From: Nicoliella lavandulae
GTDB taxonomy: Bacteria > Bacillota > Bacilli > Lactobacillales > Lactobacillaceae
Assembly: GCF_037546185.1 (NCBI RefSeq)
Contig: NZ_JAWMWH010000001.1
Coordinates: 62,001-126,000, forward strand
Direction: 5' to 3'
DNA: 64,000 nucleotides
Shown in pieces: positions 41,961 through 51,955 of this stretch (within the stretch, counting starts at the first letter, position 1; the number at the start of each line of letters is the position of its first letter). A program made the position numbers and the translations under genes. The notes beneath the pieces were generated by a model. That model did no database searches. It saw nothing but the letters and a program-made list of their open reading frames with translations, and had not been told where the DNA came from.

Positions 41961-44900
41961 TTATTTTTCATCATCAAACTTCACAAATCGTTTGTTAGTC
42001 GTTAGATAATGATTATCACTAGTTTCAAATCTAGTAATCGTCTTGTATGGGAATGCCTTATTAACCTTATAAGTAGTCCGATCACTCTTCTTAAGCAACT
42101 TAATTCGAGCATTCTTTTGATACTTAGCAGTCTTATAAGTGTAAACACCCTTTGAATTGATTACCTTGACTTTACCATCCTTAGATTTCTTCAAATCAGC
42201 AGGTTGATAATATGCATTCATTACATAGTTCTTATTAGCAGTTACATAACCGCCCTTAACAATGTAACGAACCCGACCAGCCTTCGAAAGTTTAACGCCA
42301 AGAACCTTGAATTGTTGTTGTTTTGCTCGAATTTGACGGGTTAACTTCTGCTTCCGACCATTCTTGGTAAAGCTTGACTTATCATATTTGTAGATATTAT
42401 TAATAACTTGAATATGAAGTGGCTTCTTCTTTAGGCGTCTATTGAACCCTTCAATATATCCATTTTGATATTGTTTAGACTTACCACGAAGACTGCTACG
42501 TGACAATGAAGTGGTCCGATAGCCAGCCTTAAGTCCTGCATTGTATTCGGAATTAGCAGCACTACTAGAGCCATTTGAAGATGAAGATGGAACGTATGGT
42601 GTCCCTGAAGCATTGCTATTAGTAGCACTATTGGAACTAGAACTAGCAGGAACATTTGAATTAGAATTAGAACTAGGACTAGAGCTTGGCGTTCCATTAT
42701 TTCCAGAATTGGAATTACTGGAACTTGGGTTATCTGCTGAATAACTATTAGCAGCAAATGAGGCAGCATTATAATCAGATTCAGCTTTTGTGCTAGCACT
42801 TTGAGCAATATTATTTAGGCTATTTGCACTGGATGATGCACTTCCAGCAAGCGCTGCGGCTACACTAGCCACATCAGCAGCACTTTGAGCACTTGCAAGA
42901 TATGACTTAGCAGTAGTCATGTCATGACTAGCAGCGGCTGAATAAGCTTGTGATTGTAACGAAGCAGCTGCAGATGCTGCAGATGCTGCAACGCTTGATT
43001 GATCAGCTGCGACATTATTAGCATTATTAGCATCACTCGCAGCTGATACTGCTTGGCCATGAGCACTAGCTGCATCACTCGCATATGATGATAATGATGG
43101 TAGCATTGAGTATTGGCTAGCTAAATCAGCAGTCAAACTAGCATATTTTTCAGCAGTTCCCATTGCATTAAAAGCACTCTTAGCACTATTATTAGCGCTG
43201 CCAGCTGCTTGACTTGCAACTGCAGAGTCCATAGCGGCTCTAGATGCTGGATTATCATTGAACGATCCGTTGTATGCAGAATTGGCAACTGACTCTGCAG
43301 CAGAAACCGCAGAATTAATATTACTTACTGCACTAGCAACAGCTGATGAATTTGGCACAGCTGAGCTAGCAGCAGATTGAGCCGCTGATTCAGCACCAGC
43401 AAGTGCTGTTGATGCTGAACTCATAGCACTAGCCACTGCTGAACTATTACCAAATGGATCATTGGATGTAGCTGAACTAGCGGCACTGGCAGCACTGCTA
43501 AATACTGAATTAGCAGATGAAATTGTTGCAGATAAATCAGCAGACGAAGCTAAACTAGCAGCACTCGAAGCACTTTGAGTAGCTGAGCTCATACTGCTAT
43601 TTGCAGAATTTAGAGCTCTGTTAGCTGAACTTACAGTATTAGGAACATCACTTAGCGCACTCGAAGCATTATTAGCAGTAGCAGCTGCAGAACTTGCAGT
43701 ACTTGCAGCCAAACTAGCAACATTAGCCTCACTCGATGCCGTTGCAGTATCACCAGCCGCAACTGCACTTGAGGCAGCTGAACTTGCAGCACGAGCTTGA
43801 GCAGCTGCAGAATTAGCAATCGAATTTGCGCTTGAAATAGTATTAGATGCACTTGCAGCTAAACTATTTGCTGATTGAATTGCTGCATTAGCACTCGAGG
43901 CGGAATTAGCGAGCGAATTTGCACTGGAAGCAGCTGCATTCGCACTGCTTAGTGCAGACTGAAGTGCTGAGTCGCTTGGATGATTGCTTGCCATTGAAGC
44001 AACTGCACTGGCAACGGAATTAATCGAACTAGCCATACTGCTTGCAGAGTTATAAGTGCTATTTGCACTGGAAGCATTGTCAGCAATAGAACTAGCTAGA
44101 CTGCTACTACTTGAATTAGAATTGGCAGTGTTAGCAGCAGCACTGGATGCGGCGCTAGATGCACTATTTGCCATCGAGTTTGCCGAACTACCAGCTGTGG
44201 CAATTGCAGCAGCTGCGCTAGCATTCTTACTAGCAGCTTGAGCAGCATTACTTGCAATTACAGAATCATTAGTAGCTCTGTTAGCAGCATTGGATGCATT
44301 TGAAGCGGCCGTACTTGCATCGATTTCCGCTTGAGCAGCATTCGAATTTGCCGAAGCAACTGAATCGGCTGCTGAAGCAATGGCTTTGGTAGCTGAACTA
44401 ATAATAGAAGATGCAGAAGGATTACTTGAATCACTCAAGGCAGAATTTGCAACTGATTCATTACTATAAGCGATTGAAGCAAAATGATTGGCAGCACTGA
44501 CTGCAGAACTTGCTAATGAAGTAGCATCATTGAAAGCACTCTTAGCTGAACTAGCCTGACTAGAAGCAATTGATGCATCCGTGTTAGCAGAATTTACAAG
44601 ACTAGCATTACTTGAAGCTTCATTTGCAAGGCTACTAATTGCACTATTATTAGAATTAACACTAGCGATTGATGCAGCAGTACTTGTAGCACTATTAGCC
44701 GAGCTAATTGATAAACTAGCTTCACTACTTTTCGCTGATGCTACTGAACTAGCTAATGATACCGCACTTGCATAATCATTAGCATTGTTTGAATGAACAA
44801 CGGCATTACTTGCAGCATCTGAAGCTCGTGATGCATTTAATGACGTATTAGATGGTAATAGGCTAGCAGCAATTGATTGCGCATTTGATGCAGCTGAGCT

Positions 44901-47900
44901 AGCGGTAGATGCTGCAGAACTTGCTGTACTATTAGCAGAACTTGCTAAACTAGCAGCGCTAGATGCAGCACTAGCTGCATTACTAGCATCTTTACTTGCC
45001 GAATTGGCTGTACTATTAGCAGAACTTGCTAAACTAGCGGCACTTGAGGCAGTAGAGTTATTAACTGACGCAGTAGAATTATCACCTTTGGATGCAGCGT
45101 CCGATGCGGCCTTAGCAGCACTTGAGGCAGCACTAGCCGCACTTGAGGCAAGACTAGCGGCACTGGAAGCATCGCTGCTTGCTTTAGAAGCAGCAGCAGT
45201 GTTGGAACTAGCAGTATTGTTAGCAGAACTAGCGGTATTGTTAGCAGAACTTGCTTCACTAGCAGCAGATTTTGCGGTATTCGCAGCACTACTTACGTTA
45301 GAATCATTAGGCACAAGTGAACTAGCAGAACTTGCCTCACTAGCAGCCTTACTTGCATTACTATTATTACTTGATGCTTGCGAAGCATTACTACTCAATG
45401 CTGAATTAGCACTACTTACGTTGGATGCATCATTGGATACACCACTATTAGCCTTGCTTGCATTACTTGCATCATCACTAGCCTTACTTGCGGCACTGGA
45501 GGCAGCACTAGCAGAATTACTTCCAGCATTAACATTATCGCTTACACTAGCAGTTACTGAAGTAATCGCATCATTTGCAGATAACGCTGCAGATGATGCA
45601 GACTTAGCAGAAGTTGCAGCATTAGAAGCTGAACTTACTGCACTATTAGCAGCATCTGCAGCTACTTGAGCTGCAGACTGTGCGCTAATTGCATCTGAAG
45701 CAGCTTGAGAAGCGTTGTTAACTAGTTGATCACCAAGATGATAATCATGATTTGTATAAGCTGAAGCAGCAGAAACGGAAGCTAAACTTACAGTTTTAGC
45801 TGCTGATGAAGCAATTGAATTTTGTTGAGCAACTTCAACAGATGCTGAGCTAGCGATTGCACCTTCAGATTGGGCAATGATATTTGCACTTGACGCTGCA
45901 GATGCAGCAGATGAAGCAATTGCATTATACGAGCTAGCAGCAGATAATCCACTCGAAACAACACTGTTTTGAGGATACTTAGAAGCCAAGTCGGCAATTG
46001 AATTTGTCTTACTATTAGCTTGATCAGCCGCACTTGAAGCTACAGAATTAGCAGTACTAGCATCTTTTGCATAACTATCTGCATTCGATGCCGAAACAGA
46101 AGTTGATGAGACAAGTGATACCGTCTTACTAGTTGCACTAGCAACAGTGCTTGAAGCAGATGACGTAACACTATTTCCAGACGATGCAGTTGAAGATGGA
46201 TTAACAGGATGGGTACTGTCCATGCTATTAGCCTGGGAGGCATTAGCACTAGCAACTGAATTAGCTGAACTAGCCGTTGATGCGGCGGAAGTACCAGCAC
46301 TAGCAGCACTTGAGGCAATAGAATTAGCTGAATTAGCTACAGATGCAGCAGATGAAGCAGCTTTGGAGGCAGCATTAGCTTGTGAAGCAGCAGAACTAGC
46401 ATCACTAGCTGCCTTGGAAGCAGCAGCGCTATTCTGTGCGCTGATGGCAGAACTTAAAGCAGCAGATGCACTAGCAGCAGCACTGGAAGCATTGCTTAAT
46501 TCTTGTGCAGCACTGGAAGCAGCGGAACTAGCACTAGAAGCAACATCAGAAGCACTAGAAGCTACCTTAGAAGCAGAATTAGCAACTGAATTAGCTGAAC
46601 TAGCTTGTGAAGCAGCACTGGAAGCAGCACTAGCAGCCGATGCGATTGCTGAATTACCAGGGTTGTTAGAAGCTGCGGTAGATGCAGTTTTTGAAGCTAA
46701 GTTAGCTTGACTAGCGGCAGAACTAGCAATTACGCTTCCATTATTAGCGGCACTAGAATTAGTATTCGCGGATTTACTTGCATTGTTAGCATCTGATGAT
46801 GCACTTGCGACCGCACTACTTGCTGATGAAATCGCACTATTTGCTGAACTAACTGCTGCACTGTTATTAGCAATTGCATTACTGATTGCATCTGATGCAG
46901 ATTTAGCCGCATTAGATGCATCGACAGCAGCACTACTTGCTACAGCTTGATCACTTTTGGCTCGTTGTTCAGCACTAATGGCACTTTGAGCAGCTGCATT
47001 AACCGCAGCAGATGCTGAATTAGCATTACTTGCAGCAATTGATGCTTGAGCAGCGGCACTAGCTGCCGAGTTAGCATAAGATGCTGCTGATGAACCAGTA
47101 GCTGAACTAGCTAAAGTAGCATATGAACTAGCAAGACTATTTGCAGAAGATACAGCGTTTGACTGATTACTAAATACACTAGCTGCAGTGTCAGCAGCTG
47201 ATTTAGCACTAGATGCAATACTTGAAGCACTAGCAGCATCTGATGATGCAGATAAAGCAAGCGAGTTTGCTGAAGCAATTACCGAAGATGCACTTGATAC
47301 ATCTGGATTGCCACTATTGTTACTCCCTAAGCTAGCGATTGCAGCCGATGCTGAATTTGTACTCGACGCTTCACTTCCTGTTTGTGAAGACGCACTACTA
47401 GTTGCAGCTGATGCCGAATCTGCACTTGACTTATCACTATTAACGCTATTAGCAATAGCACTAACTGCAGAATTATTTCTATTTGCTGCACTTGATGCAA
47501 AATTAGCATCACTATGATTACCATTATCAATTGCATTTGAAGCAGCGGAACTAGCCTTATTTGCTTCACTTGCAGCAGCGCTATTTGCAGAATTAGCGGC
47601 ACTATTTGCAGAACTAGCAGCACTGGAAGCGTCTGCTGCATCCTTAGCAGCACTACTTGCCTTTGCTGAAGCGGTAGCAGCTGCACTTGACGCTTGATCT
47701 GCGGAACTTCTAGCGGCTGCAGCTGCTGATGAATCACCCTTTTCAGCTGCAGATGCTGCATCTGACGCTGCTTTAGAAGCTAATGATGCATTATCTGATG
47801 CCAATGAAGCAGCACTTGATGCAGCTTGAGAGGCTGAATTAGCTTTACTACTATTTAACGAAGCAGTGGATGCAGCGGATGAAGCAATGTTTGCATAACT

Positions 47901-50636
47901 AGATGCAGCGGATGAAGCGGATGAAGCATCCTTAGCATTATTGGCCACAGACGAATCATTTGGATATTTGCTTGCAATTGATGCCGCAATACTATTAGCA
48001 TCACTAGCAGATGATGCAGCACTTGCTGCCTTAGATGCAGATTCATTAGCTGCACTACTTGCTGATGATGTAGATTTCGAATCAGAGTCAGCACTACTAC
48101 TATCAGATGCGGCAGACTTAGCAGAAGACGCAGCTGATGATGCAGCGGATGCAGCTGCATTTGCATCGCTATTTGCACTATTAGCATTGTCAATTGCAAC
48201 TTTAGCTGCAGACGATGCAATGACTGCATAGCTGGAGATTGCAGAAGATAGAGCTGAAGCTTGTTGGCTTGCTAGATTTGCTGCAGAGGATTCTAAAGTA
48301 CCTAATGATAATGCTGTAGAAGCCGCACTTAATGCTATATTCATATTAGATTGAGCAACACTTGCGGATGACATTTCTGCAGCAGCTGAACTTGTATTTC
48401 CTAATGTAGCAGCTGTATTAACTGAGCTAATTGCTGCACTTAAATCATTTGCGTAAGAAGACACAGCAGAAGAAGCACTTGATGCTTGGGAAGCATACGA
48501 TACGGCTTTTAATGATGCACTGGATGCATTAGAAGACTGACGATTTAAATCAGATGATGCTACGCTTGCAGCATTAGAAGCACTACTTGCTACAGTATAA
48601 GCTGAATTAACAATCGAATTATTTGGATAACTACTACTTAGCGAACTTAATTCACTTTGCGCAGGATTAATTGAATTAGTAATTGAATTTTGAGCTGATG
48701 CACTTGATGAAGCTATAGAAACTGAAGAAGCGCTAACACTACTATATAGCGATTGAGTAACATTATACATAGATTGTGCATTGGAGTTTGCTGTAGTAGC
48801 TGCATTAGAATAGGTTGAAGCTATTGAACTGGCAATACTATTGATTAAAGAAGAATATGAGTCGATAGCTGAAGATCCAAGTGGCGAAGCATCAAAAGAA
48901 TCTTGACTTACTCTTGGCCAATATACTAAAGCTTCCTTTTGCCCACTAGCTTTATTAAGTAAAGTTGCATAAACAGATGCTGTACTATTATAAGAATTAA
49001 TTTCATTTTGTGCATTATTAACCACATCTGCAATACTTTTAGGATCGTTAGCAGAATTAAGACTATTAATTGCACCACCAAAACGAGACTGTGCTGCGCT
49101 CAATAATCCTGAAACCGCAGAACTAAGAGAACTAATGTAAGTATAATTATTAGCAGAAGAATATCCTAAATCACTTAAAATACCAGATACATTATTTGAA
49201 AGTGAACTAACACTAGAACTACCAGTGGAAATAGCACTATTTGCATTCACAAAATAAGATTCTAAACTACTATTTGAAAATTGATTGCCGTATACGTTTT
49301 TATTAATGTAAGCACTATATTCATTACTTAGGCTACTAAACCTACTAGTAGAACTTTTATAATTTGATAAATATGATGCAATACTATGAGAATATGACGA
49401 TGCAATGCTTCCATAGTAACTATTAACAGAATTATAGTCTAAATTAGGACTTGAAGATAATGAACTTACAGCTGAAGATGCTGCAGCAATTGCTCCATAT
49501 GACCCATTATGATAATAGTTATAAATAGCAAGCGCATTACTAGCAACATAGTTCATTGAAGAAAGATTTCCAACAATAGAATTAGATGCCAAGCTTACGC
49601 TAGCCATATAATTACTAAATGCACTAATATAGGAATTAACTGAATCATTGTAGGATTGAACTGTGCTACTCATGTAGCTTTCGTCAGCAGATGAACTGCC
49701 ACTTGTCCACGACATAACCACTGCATTTGCACTACTTGCAAATGCACTAAATGTAACATAACCAGATTGCATTGATGAAATTAAATCTTTAATATCATTA
49801 ACTGATGATGCAACACTTGTAGCTAAAGAGTCAGCATATATAGATCTTACATTAGAGTTAATTGAAGAAAATGAATTAACAACTGAAGCAGCTTGGCTAT
49901 TATATGAATCTACATTTTGATAAGAACTGCTATACAAAGAAGCTGTACTAGCAAAATTAGATAAGTATTCAGACAAAGAACTTTGCATGCTTTGCACATT
50001 AGAAAATTCATTTTCCATCCGATTAGACACCGTTAAGTCAGATGCTAGTAAAGAAGCGCTACTTAAACTAGCAATTGAAGCAGAAAGTTGTCCATCACTT
50101 GCACTTGCGCTAGACGAGCTACTTGATGAACTATTGCTTGATGATGATTGAGCGTTCGAGCTATTAGATGAGCTAGAATCAGCACTTGATGAATTATTAG
50201 TAGAAGAAGCAATACTGCTGCCACTACTAAATGGATTTACATTATTAATAACTAATGTATTTGTGTTAGATGTAGCATTACTGTTACTTTGATTATCATC
50301 ATTACTATTACTAGATGAAGAACTATCACTTGTAGTGTTGCTACTGGAGCTGGTCACATCACTACTATCACTAGCTGAATTACTGCTAGTATTAGATGAG
50401 CTACTTGCAGAAGAACTCGCAGCGGACGAGCTATCAGACCCACTACTGTTTGCGGTACTTTGACTACTGTTGTTTCCATAATTGTCTTGAACAGCAGCAT
50501 GAACAGTATCTTGGTATGTAAAACCAGTGCCTAGTACTCCAATAACTGATATTGAGACTACTACCCAGTTTCTTTTCACCTTTTTCATGATTTTCTTTTC
50601 ATTTATTTTTTTATATTCAAATTTATTATATTTCAT
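41961..50636 (-). CDS. giant secreted Ser/Ala-rich surface protein (2891 residues)
   Basis: Predicted cell-surface rod protein. Residues 1-48 are an unusual signal peptide: a long Lys/Arg-rich n-region, Trp24, a Gly-containing core and a VHA cleavage site, resembling degenerate KxYKxGKxW signals of serine-rich repeat proteins. Residues about 52-182 are Ser/Asn/Asp low complexity, likely glycosylated or disordered. Residues about 183-660 are more varied and Tyr-rich. Residues about 670-2439 are Ser/Ala helical repeats of about 221 residues. A Ser/Asn/Pro linker follows, then a basic C-terminal domain (about 2700-2891) with repeats ending GGYVTANKNYV and NHYLTTNKRFV, like DUF5776/SLAP-type wall-binding domains. 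There is no LPXTG. A GGAG site nine bases upstream supports the start. Adhesion or biofilm function is inferred. Confidence 0.9.
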   Translation of the reverse strand: MKYNKFEYKKINEKKIMKKVKRNWVVVSISVIGVLGTGFTYQDTVHAAVQDNYGNNSSQSTANSSGSDSSSAASSSASSSSNTSSNSASDSSDVTSSSSNTTSDSSSSSNSNDDNQSNSNATSNTNTLVINNVNPFSSGSSIASSTNNSSSADSSSSNSSNAQSSSSNSSSSSSSSASASDGQLSASIASLSSASLLASDLTVSNRMENEFSNVQSMQSSLSEYLSNFASTASLYSSSYQNVDSYNSQAASVVNSFSSINSNVRSIYADSLATSVASSVNDIKDLISSMQSGYVTFSAFASSANAVVMSWTSGSSSADESYMSSTVQSYNDSVNSYISAFSNYMASVSLASNSIVGNLSSMNYVASNALAIYNYYHNGSYGAIAAASSAVSSLSSSPNLDYNSVNSYYGSIASSYSHSIASYLSNYKSSTSRFSSLSNEYSAYINKNVYGNQFSNSSLESYFVNANSAISTGSSSVSSLSNNVSGILSDLGYSSANNYTYISSLSSAVSGLLSAAQSRFGGAINSLNSANDPKSIADVVNNAQNEINSYNSTASVYATLLNKASGQKEALVYWPRVSQDSFDASPLGSSAIDSYSSLINSIASSIASTYSNAATTANSNAQSMYNVTQSLYSSVSASSVSIASSSASAQNSITNSINPAQSELSSLSSSYPNNSIVNSAYTVASSASNAASVASSDLNRQSSNASSASLKAVSYASQASSASSAVSSYANDLSAAISSVNTAATLGNTSSAAAEMSSASVAQSNMNIALSAASTALSLGTLESSAANLASQQASALSSAISSYAVIASSAAKVAIDNANSANSDANAAASAASSAASSAKSAASDSSSADSDSKSTSSASSAANESASKAASAASSASDANSIAASIASKYPNDSSVANNAKDASSASSAASSYANIASSAASTASLNSSKANSASQAASSAASLASDNASLASKAASDAASAAEKGDSSAAAAARSSADQASSAAATASAKASSAAKDAADASSAASSANSAANSANSAAASEANKASSAASNAIDNGNHSDANFASSAANRNNSAVSAIANSVNSDKSSADSASAATSSASSQTGSEASSTNSASAAIASLGSNNSGNPDVSSASSVIASANSLALSASSDAASASSIASSAKSAADTAASVFSNQSNAVSSANSLASSYATLASSATGSSAASYANSAASAAAQASIAASNANSASAAVNAAAQSAISAEQRAKSDQAVASSAAVDASNAAKSASDAISNAIANNSAAVSSANSAISSASSAVASASSDANNASKSANTNSSAANNGSVIASSAASQANLASKTASTAASNNPGNSAIASAASAASSAASQASSANSVANSASKVASSASDVASSASSAASSAAQELSNASSAAASASAALSSAISAQNSAAASKAASDASSAASQANAASKAASSAASVANSANSIASSAASAGTSAASTASSANSVASANASQANSMDSTHPVNPSSTASSGNSVTSSASSTVASATSKTVSLVSSTSVSASNADSYAKDASTANSVASSAADQANSKTNSIADLASKYPQNSVVSSGLSAASSYNAIASSAASAASSANIIAQSEGAIASSASVEVAQQNSIASSAAKTVSLASVSAASAYTNHDYHLGDQLVNNASQAASDAISAQSAAQVAADAANSAVSSASNAATSAKSASSAALSANDAITSVTASVSDNVNAGSNSASAASSAASKASDDASNASKANSGVSNDASNVSSANSALSSNASQASSNNSNASKAASEASSASSLVPNDSNVSSAANTAKSAASEASSANNTASSANNTASSNTAAASKASSDASSAASLASSAASAASSAAKAASDAASKGDNSTASVNNSTASSAASLASSANSTANSASKDASNAASAASSAASLASSANSTASSAASTASSAASNAQSIAASLLPSNTSLNASRASDAASNAVVHSNNANDYASAVSLASSVASAKSSEASLSISSANSATSTAASIASVNSNNSAISSLANEASSNASLVNSANTDASIASSQASSAKSAFNDATSLASSAVSAANHFASIAYSNESVANSALSDSSNPSASSIISSATKAIASAADSVASANSNAAQAEIDASTAASNASNAANRATNDSVIASNAAQAASKNASAAAAIATAGSSANSMANSASSAASSAAANTANSNSSSSSLASSIADNASSANSTYNSASSMASSINSVASAVASMASNHPSDSALQSALSSANAAASSANSLANSASSANAAIQSANSLAASASNTISSANSIANSAAAQARAASSAASSAVAAGDTATASSEANVASLAASTASSAAATANNASSALSDVPNTVSSANRALNSANSSMSSATQSASSAASLASSADLSATISSANSVFSSAASAASSATSNDPFGNSSAVASAMSSASTALAGAESAAQSAASSAVPNSSAVASAVSNINSAVSAAESVANSAYNGSFNDNPASRAAMDSAVASQAAGSANNSAKSAFNAMGTAEKYASLTADLASQYSMLPSLSSYASDAASAHGQAVSAASDANNANNVAADQSSVAASAASAAASLQSQAYSAAASHDMTTAKSYLASAQSAADVASVAAALAGSASSSANSLNNIAQSASTKAESDYNAASFAANSYSADNPSSSNSNSGNNGTPSSSPSSNSNSNVPASSSSNSATNSNASGTPYVPSSSSNGSSSAANSEYNAGLKAGYRTTSLSRSSLRGKSKQYQNGYIEGFNRRLKKKPLHIQVINNIYKYDKSSFTKNGRKQKLTRQIRAKQQQFKVLGVKLSKAGRVRYIVKGGYVTANKNYVMNAYYQPADLKKSKDGKVKVINSKGVYTYKTAKYQKNARIKLLKKSDRTTYKVNKAFPYKTITRFETSDNHYLTTNKRFVKFDDEK
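43320..48629 (-). repeat. eight tandem modules of about 221 codons in the giant gene
   Basis: A helix-break signature of the form [YVHN]P-x-[ND]-S-x-V, sometimes degenerate, begins at residues 670, 891, 1110, 1325, 1554, 1775, 1994 and 2219. Spacings are 221, 219, 215, 229, 221, 219 and 225 residues. A second break (GD, GN, HD or QN) lies 76 residues after the first in seven of eight modules and 71 after in the third. A third (e.g. IDNGNHSDAN) lies about 145-152 after. Between breaks the sequence is almost only Ser, Ala, Asn and Asp. Copies differ at the DNA level, so the pattern is maintained in protein. Confidence 0.75.
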
Positions 50637-50718
50637 CTTCAGTATCTCCTTTTTTATGTAAATAAAAAAACGAGGCTTTTTAAATAAACACCGAATTCAG
50701 TAAAGTCTTATAAGTTAT

Positions 50719-50747
50719 ATTATACAACGTAACCAGGTTTTTTTTAA
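50719..50747 (-). promoter_or_regulatory. candidate promoter of the giant gene
   Basis: On the minus strand TATAAT (50719-50724) with a weak -35 TTAAAA (50742-50747) 17 bases upstream. GGTTAAAAAAAACC and AACCTGGTT short palindromes overlap the spacer. The remaining AT-rich stretch 50748-50951 holds no gene or other element I can recognise. Confidence 0.45.
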
Positions 50748-50951
50748 CCATTATAAAGAATTAATTTTAATCCCATTAAAATTAACTAAACATTTATTAA
50801 TTATTAATTAATGCCAAATAAGACGTTTAATAATTTTGTACAAATTAAGCCCATCCCACTATAAAAAATTCGCTACCCTAAAATACTAATAATATCAGCA
50901 CGAAAATGCAACCATTTTTTATTATAGTCAAACCACTATCTCGATGAGTTC

Positions 50952-50990
50952 AAAAAAAATAACCGTAATCTAAATTACGGTTATTTTTTT
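50952..50990 (-). terminator. opp operon terminator
   Basis: A long stem AAATAACCGTAAT/ATTACGGTTATTT with T-runs, directly after the oppF stop codon. Confidence 0.92.
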
Positions 50991-50992
50991 AG

Positions 50993-51955
50993 CTAGTCTT
51001 CAAATAATGGTGTTTCCTTCAAGCGTTCTTTATACTTAGGAATTTCATCTTCAGCAGCACTAACGAAGTGGCCAGGAGCAATCTCGACCATTGAACGTTG
51101 TTTACCATCGCTTTCTTGACTAGGATCATATTCAATTACTTTACGTTTCCGTTCATATTCAGGATCTGGGAATGGAACGGATGATAATAAACTACGGGTG
51201 TAATCATGCAATGGATGCTTGTATAACTCGTCAGCATCAGCAATTTCTAACATTCGGCCATAGTGCATTACCCCAATGCGATCACTGATGTATTTAACCA
51301 TTGATAAATCATGAGCAATGAAGAGATATGTTAATCCTCGCTTGCGTTGTAAATCCTTCAATAGGTTAACTACTTGGGCTTGAATTGAAACATCCAAGGC
51401 TGAGATTGGTTCATCAGCAATGATAAACTTAGGCTTAACAGCTAAAGCCCGCGCAATCCCAATCCGTTGCCGTTGTCCACCAGAGAATTCATGTGGGTAC
51501 CGGGTAGCATGATCCTTACTTAACCCAACGGTTTCTAATAGTTCATCTACTTGTTGGTTTCGGTCGGCTTCATCCTTAGCTAAATGGTTAATATCAATAC
51601 CTTCCGCGATAATGTCACGAACCTTCATCCGTGGATTCAAGGATGCATATGGATCTTGAAAAATCATTTGAATGTCACGTCTGAATTTTTGCCATTGTTG
51701 TTTACCCTTTAATTTGGATACATCTTCACCTTCGAAGGTAATCTTACCATCAGTAGGATTGTATAGACGGATGATTGCTCGACCAGTGGTAGTCTTTCCA
51801 GAACCAGATTCACCAACTAATCCAAAGGTTTCACCCTTATAGATATGAAAACTAATGTCATCGACCGCTTTAACGGCATCTTTTTTCGTAATATTAAAGT
51901 ATTGCTTTAAGTGCTCTACGTTTAAAATTACAGGCGCATCTTTATTTTCCATCAT
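50993..51955 (-). CDS. oppF: oligopeptide ABC transporter ATP-binding protein OppF
   Basis: A 320-residue ATPase subunit. Walker A is GESGSGKTT, the signature FSGGQRQRIGIARAL and Walker B FIIADEPISALDV. The C-terminal oligopeptide-transporter extension is present. Its ATG overlaps the oppD stop codon by one base. Last gene of the opp operon. Confidence 0.96.
   Translation of the reverse strand: MMENKDAPVILNVEHLKQYFNITKKDAVKAVDDISFHIYKGETFGLVGESGSGKTTTGRAIIRLYNPTDGKITFEGEDVSKLKGKQQWQKFRRDIQMIFQDPYASLNPRMKVRDIIAEGIDINHLAKDEADRNQQVDELLETVGLSKDHATRYPHEFSGGQRQRIGIARALAVKPKFIIADEPISALDVSIQAQVVNLLKDLQRKRGLTYLFIAHDLSMVKYISDRIGVMHYGRMLEIADADELYKHPLHDYTRSLLSSVPFPDPEYERKRKVIEYDPSQESDGKQRSMVEIAPGHFVSAAEDEIPKYKERLKETPLFED

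Noticed and set aside
44056..48231. Long open frames on the plus strand (e.g. 45004-45669, 46147-46710, 47188-47517) and in other minus frames across the giant gene
   Set aside because: They are Ala/Leu/Glu-rich mirror images produced by the Ser/Ala codon bias of the giant gene, lack ribosome-binding sites and stop at random. That one is 221 codons long is coincidence.
42500..50600. The giant gene as a fusion or assembly artefact of a repeat
   Set aside because: The frame is open for 2891 codons, breaks are evenly spaced but copies differ at the DNA level, and both ends have a coherent signal peptide and C-terminal domain.
50640..50700. AAAAAGCCTCGTTTTTTT before the giant gene as a terminator or attenuator
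   Set aside because: The possible stem is only A/T pairs around an unpaired GCCTCG, too weak to act as a terminator.
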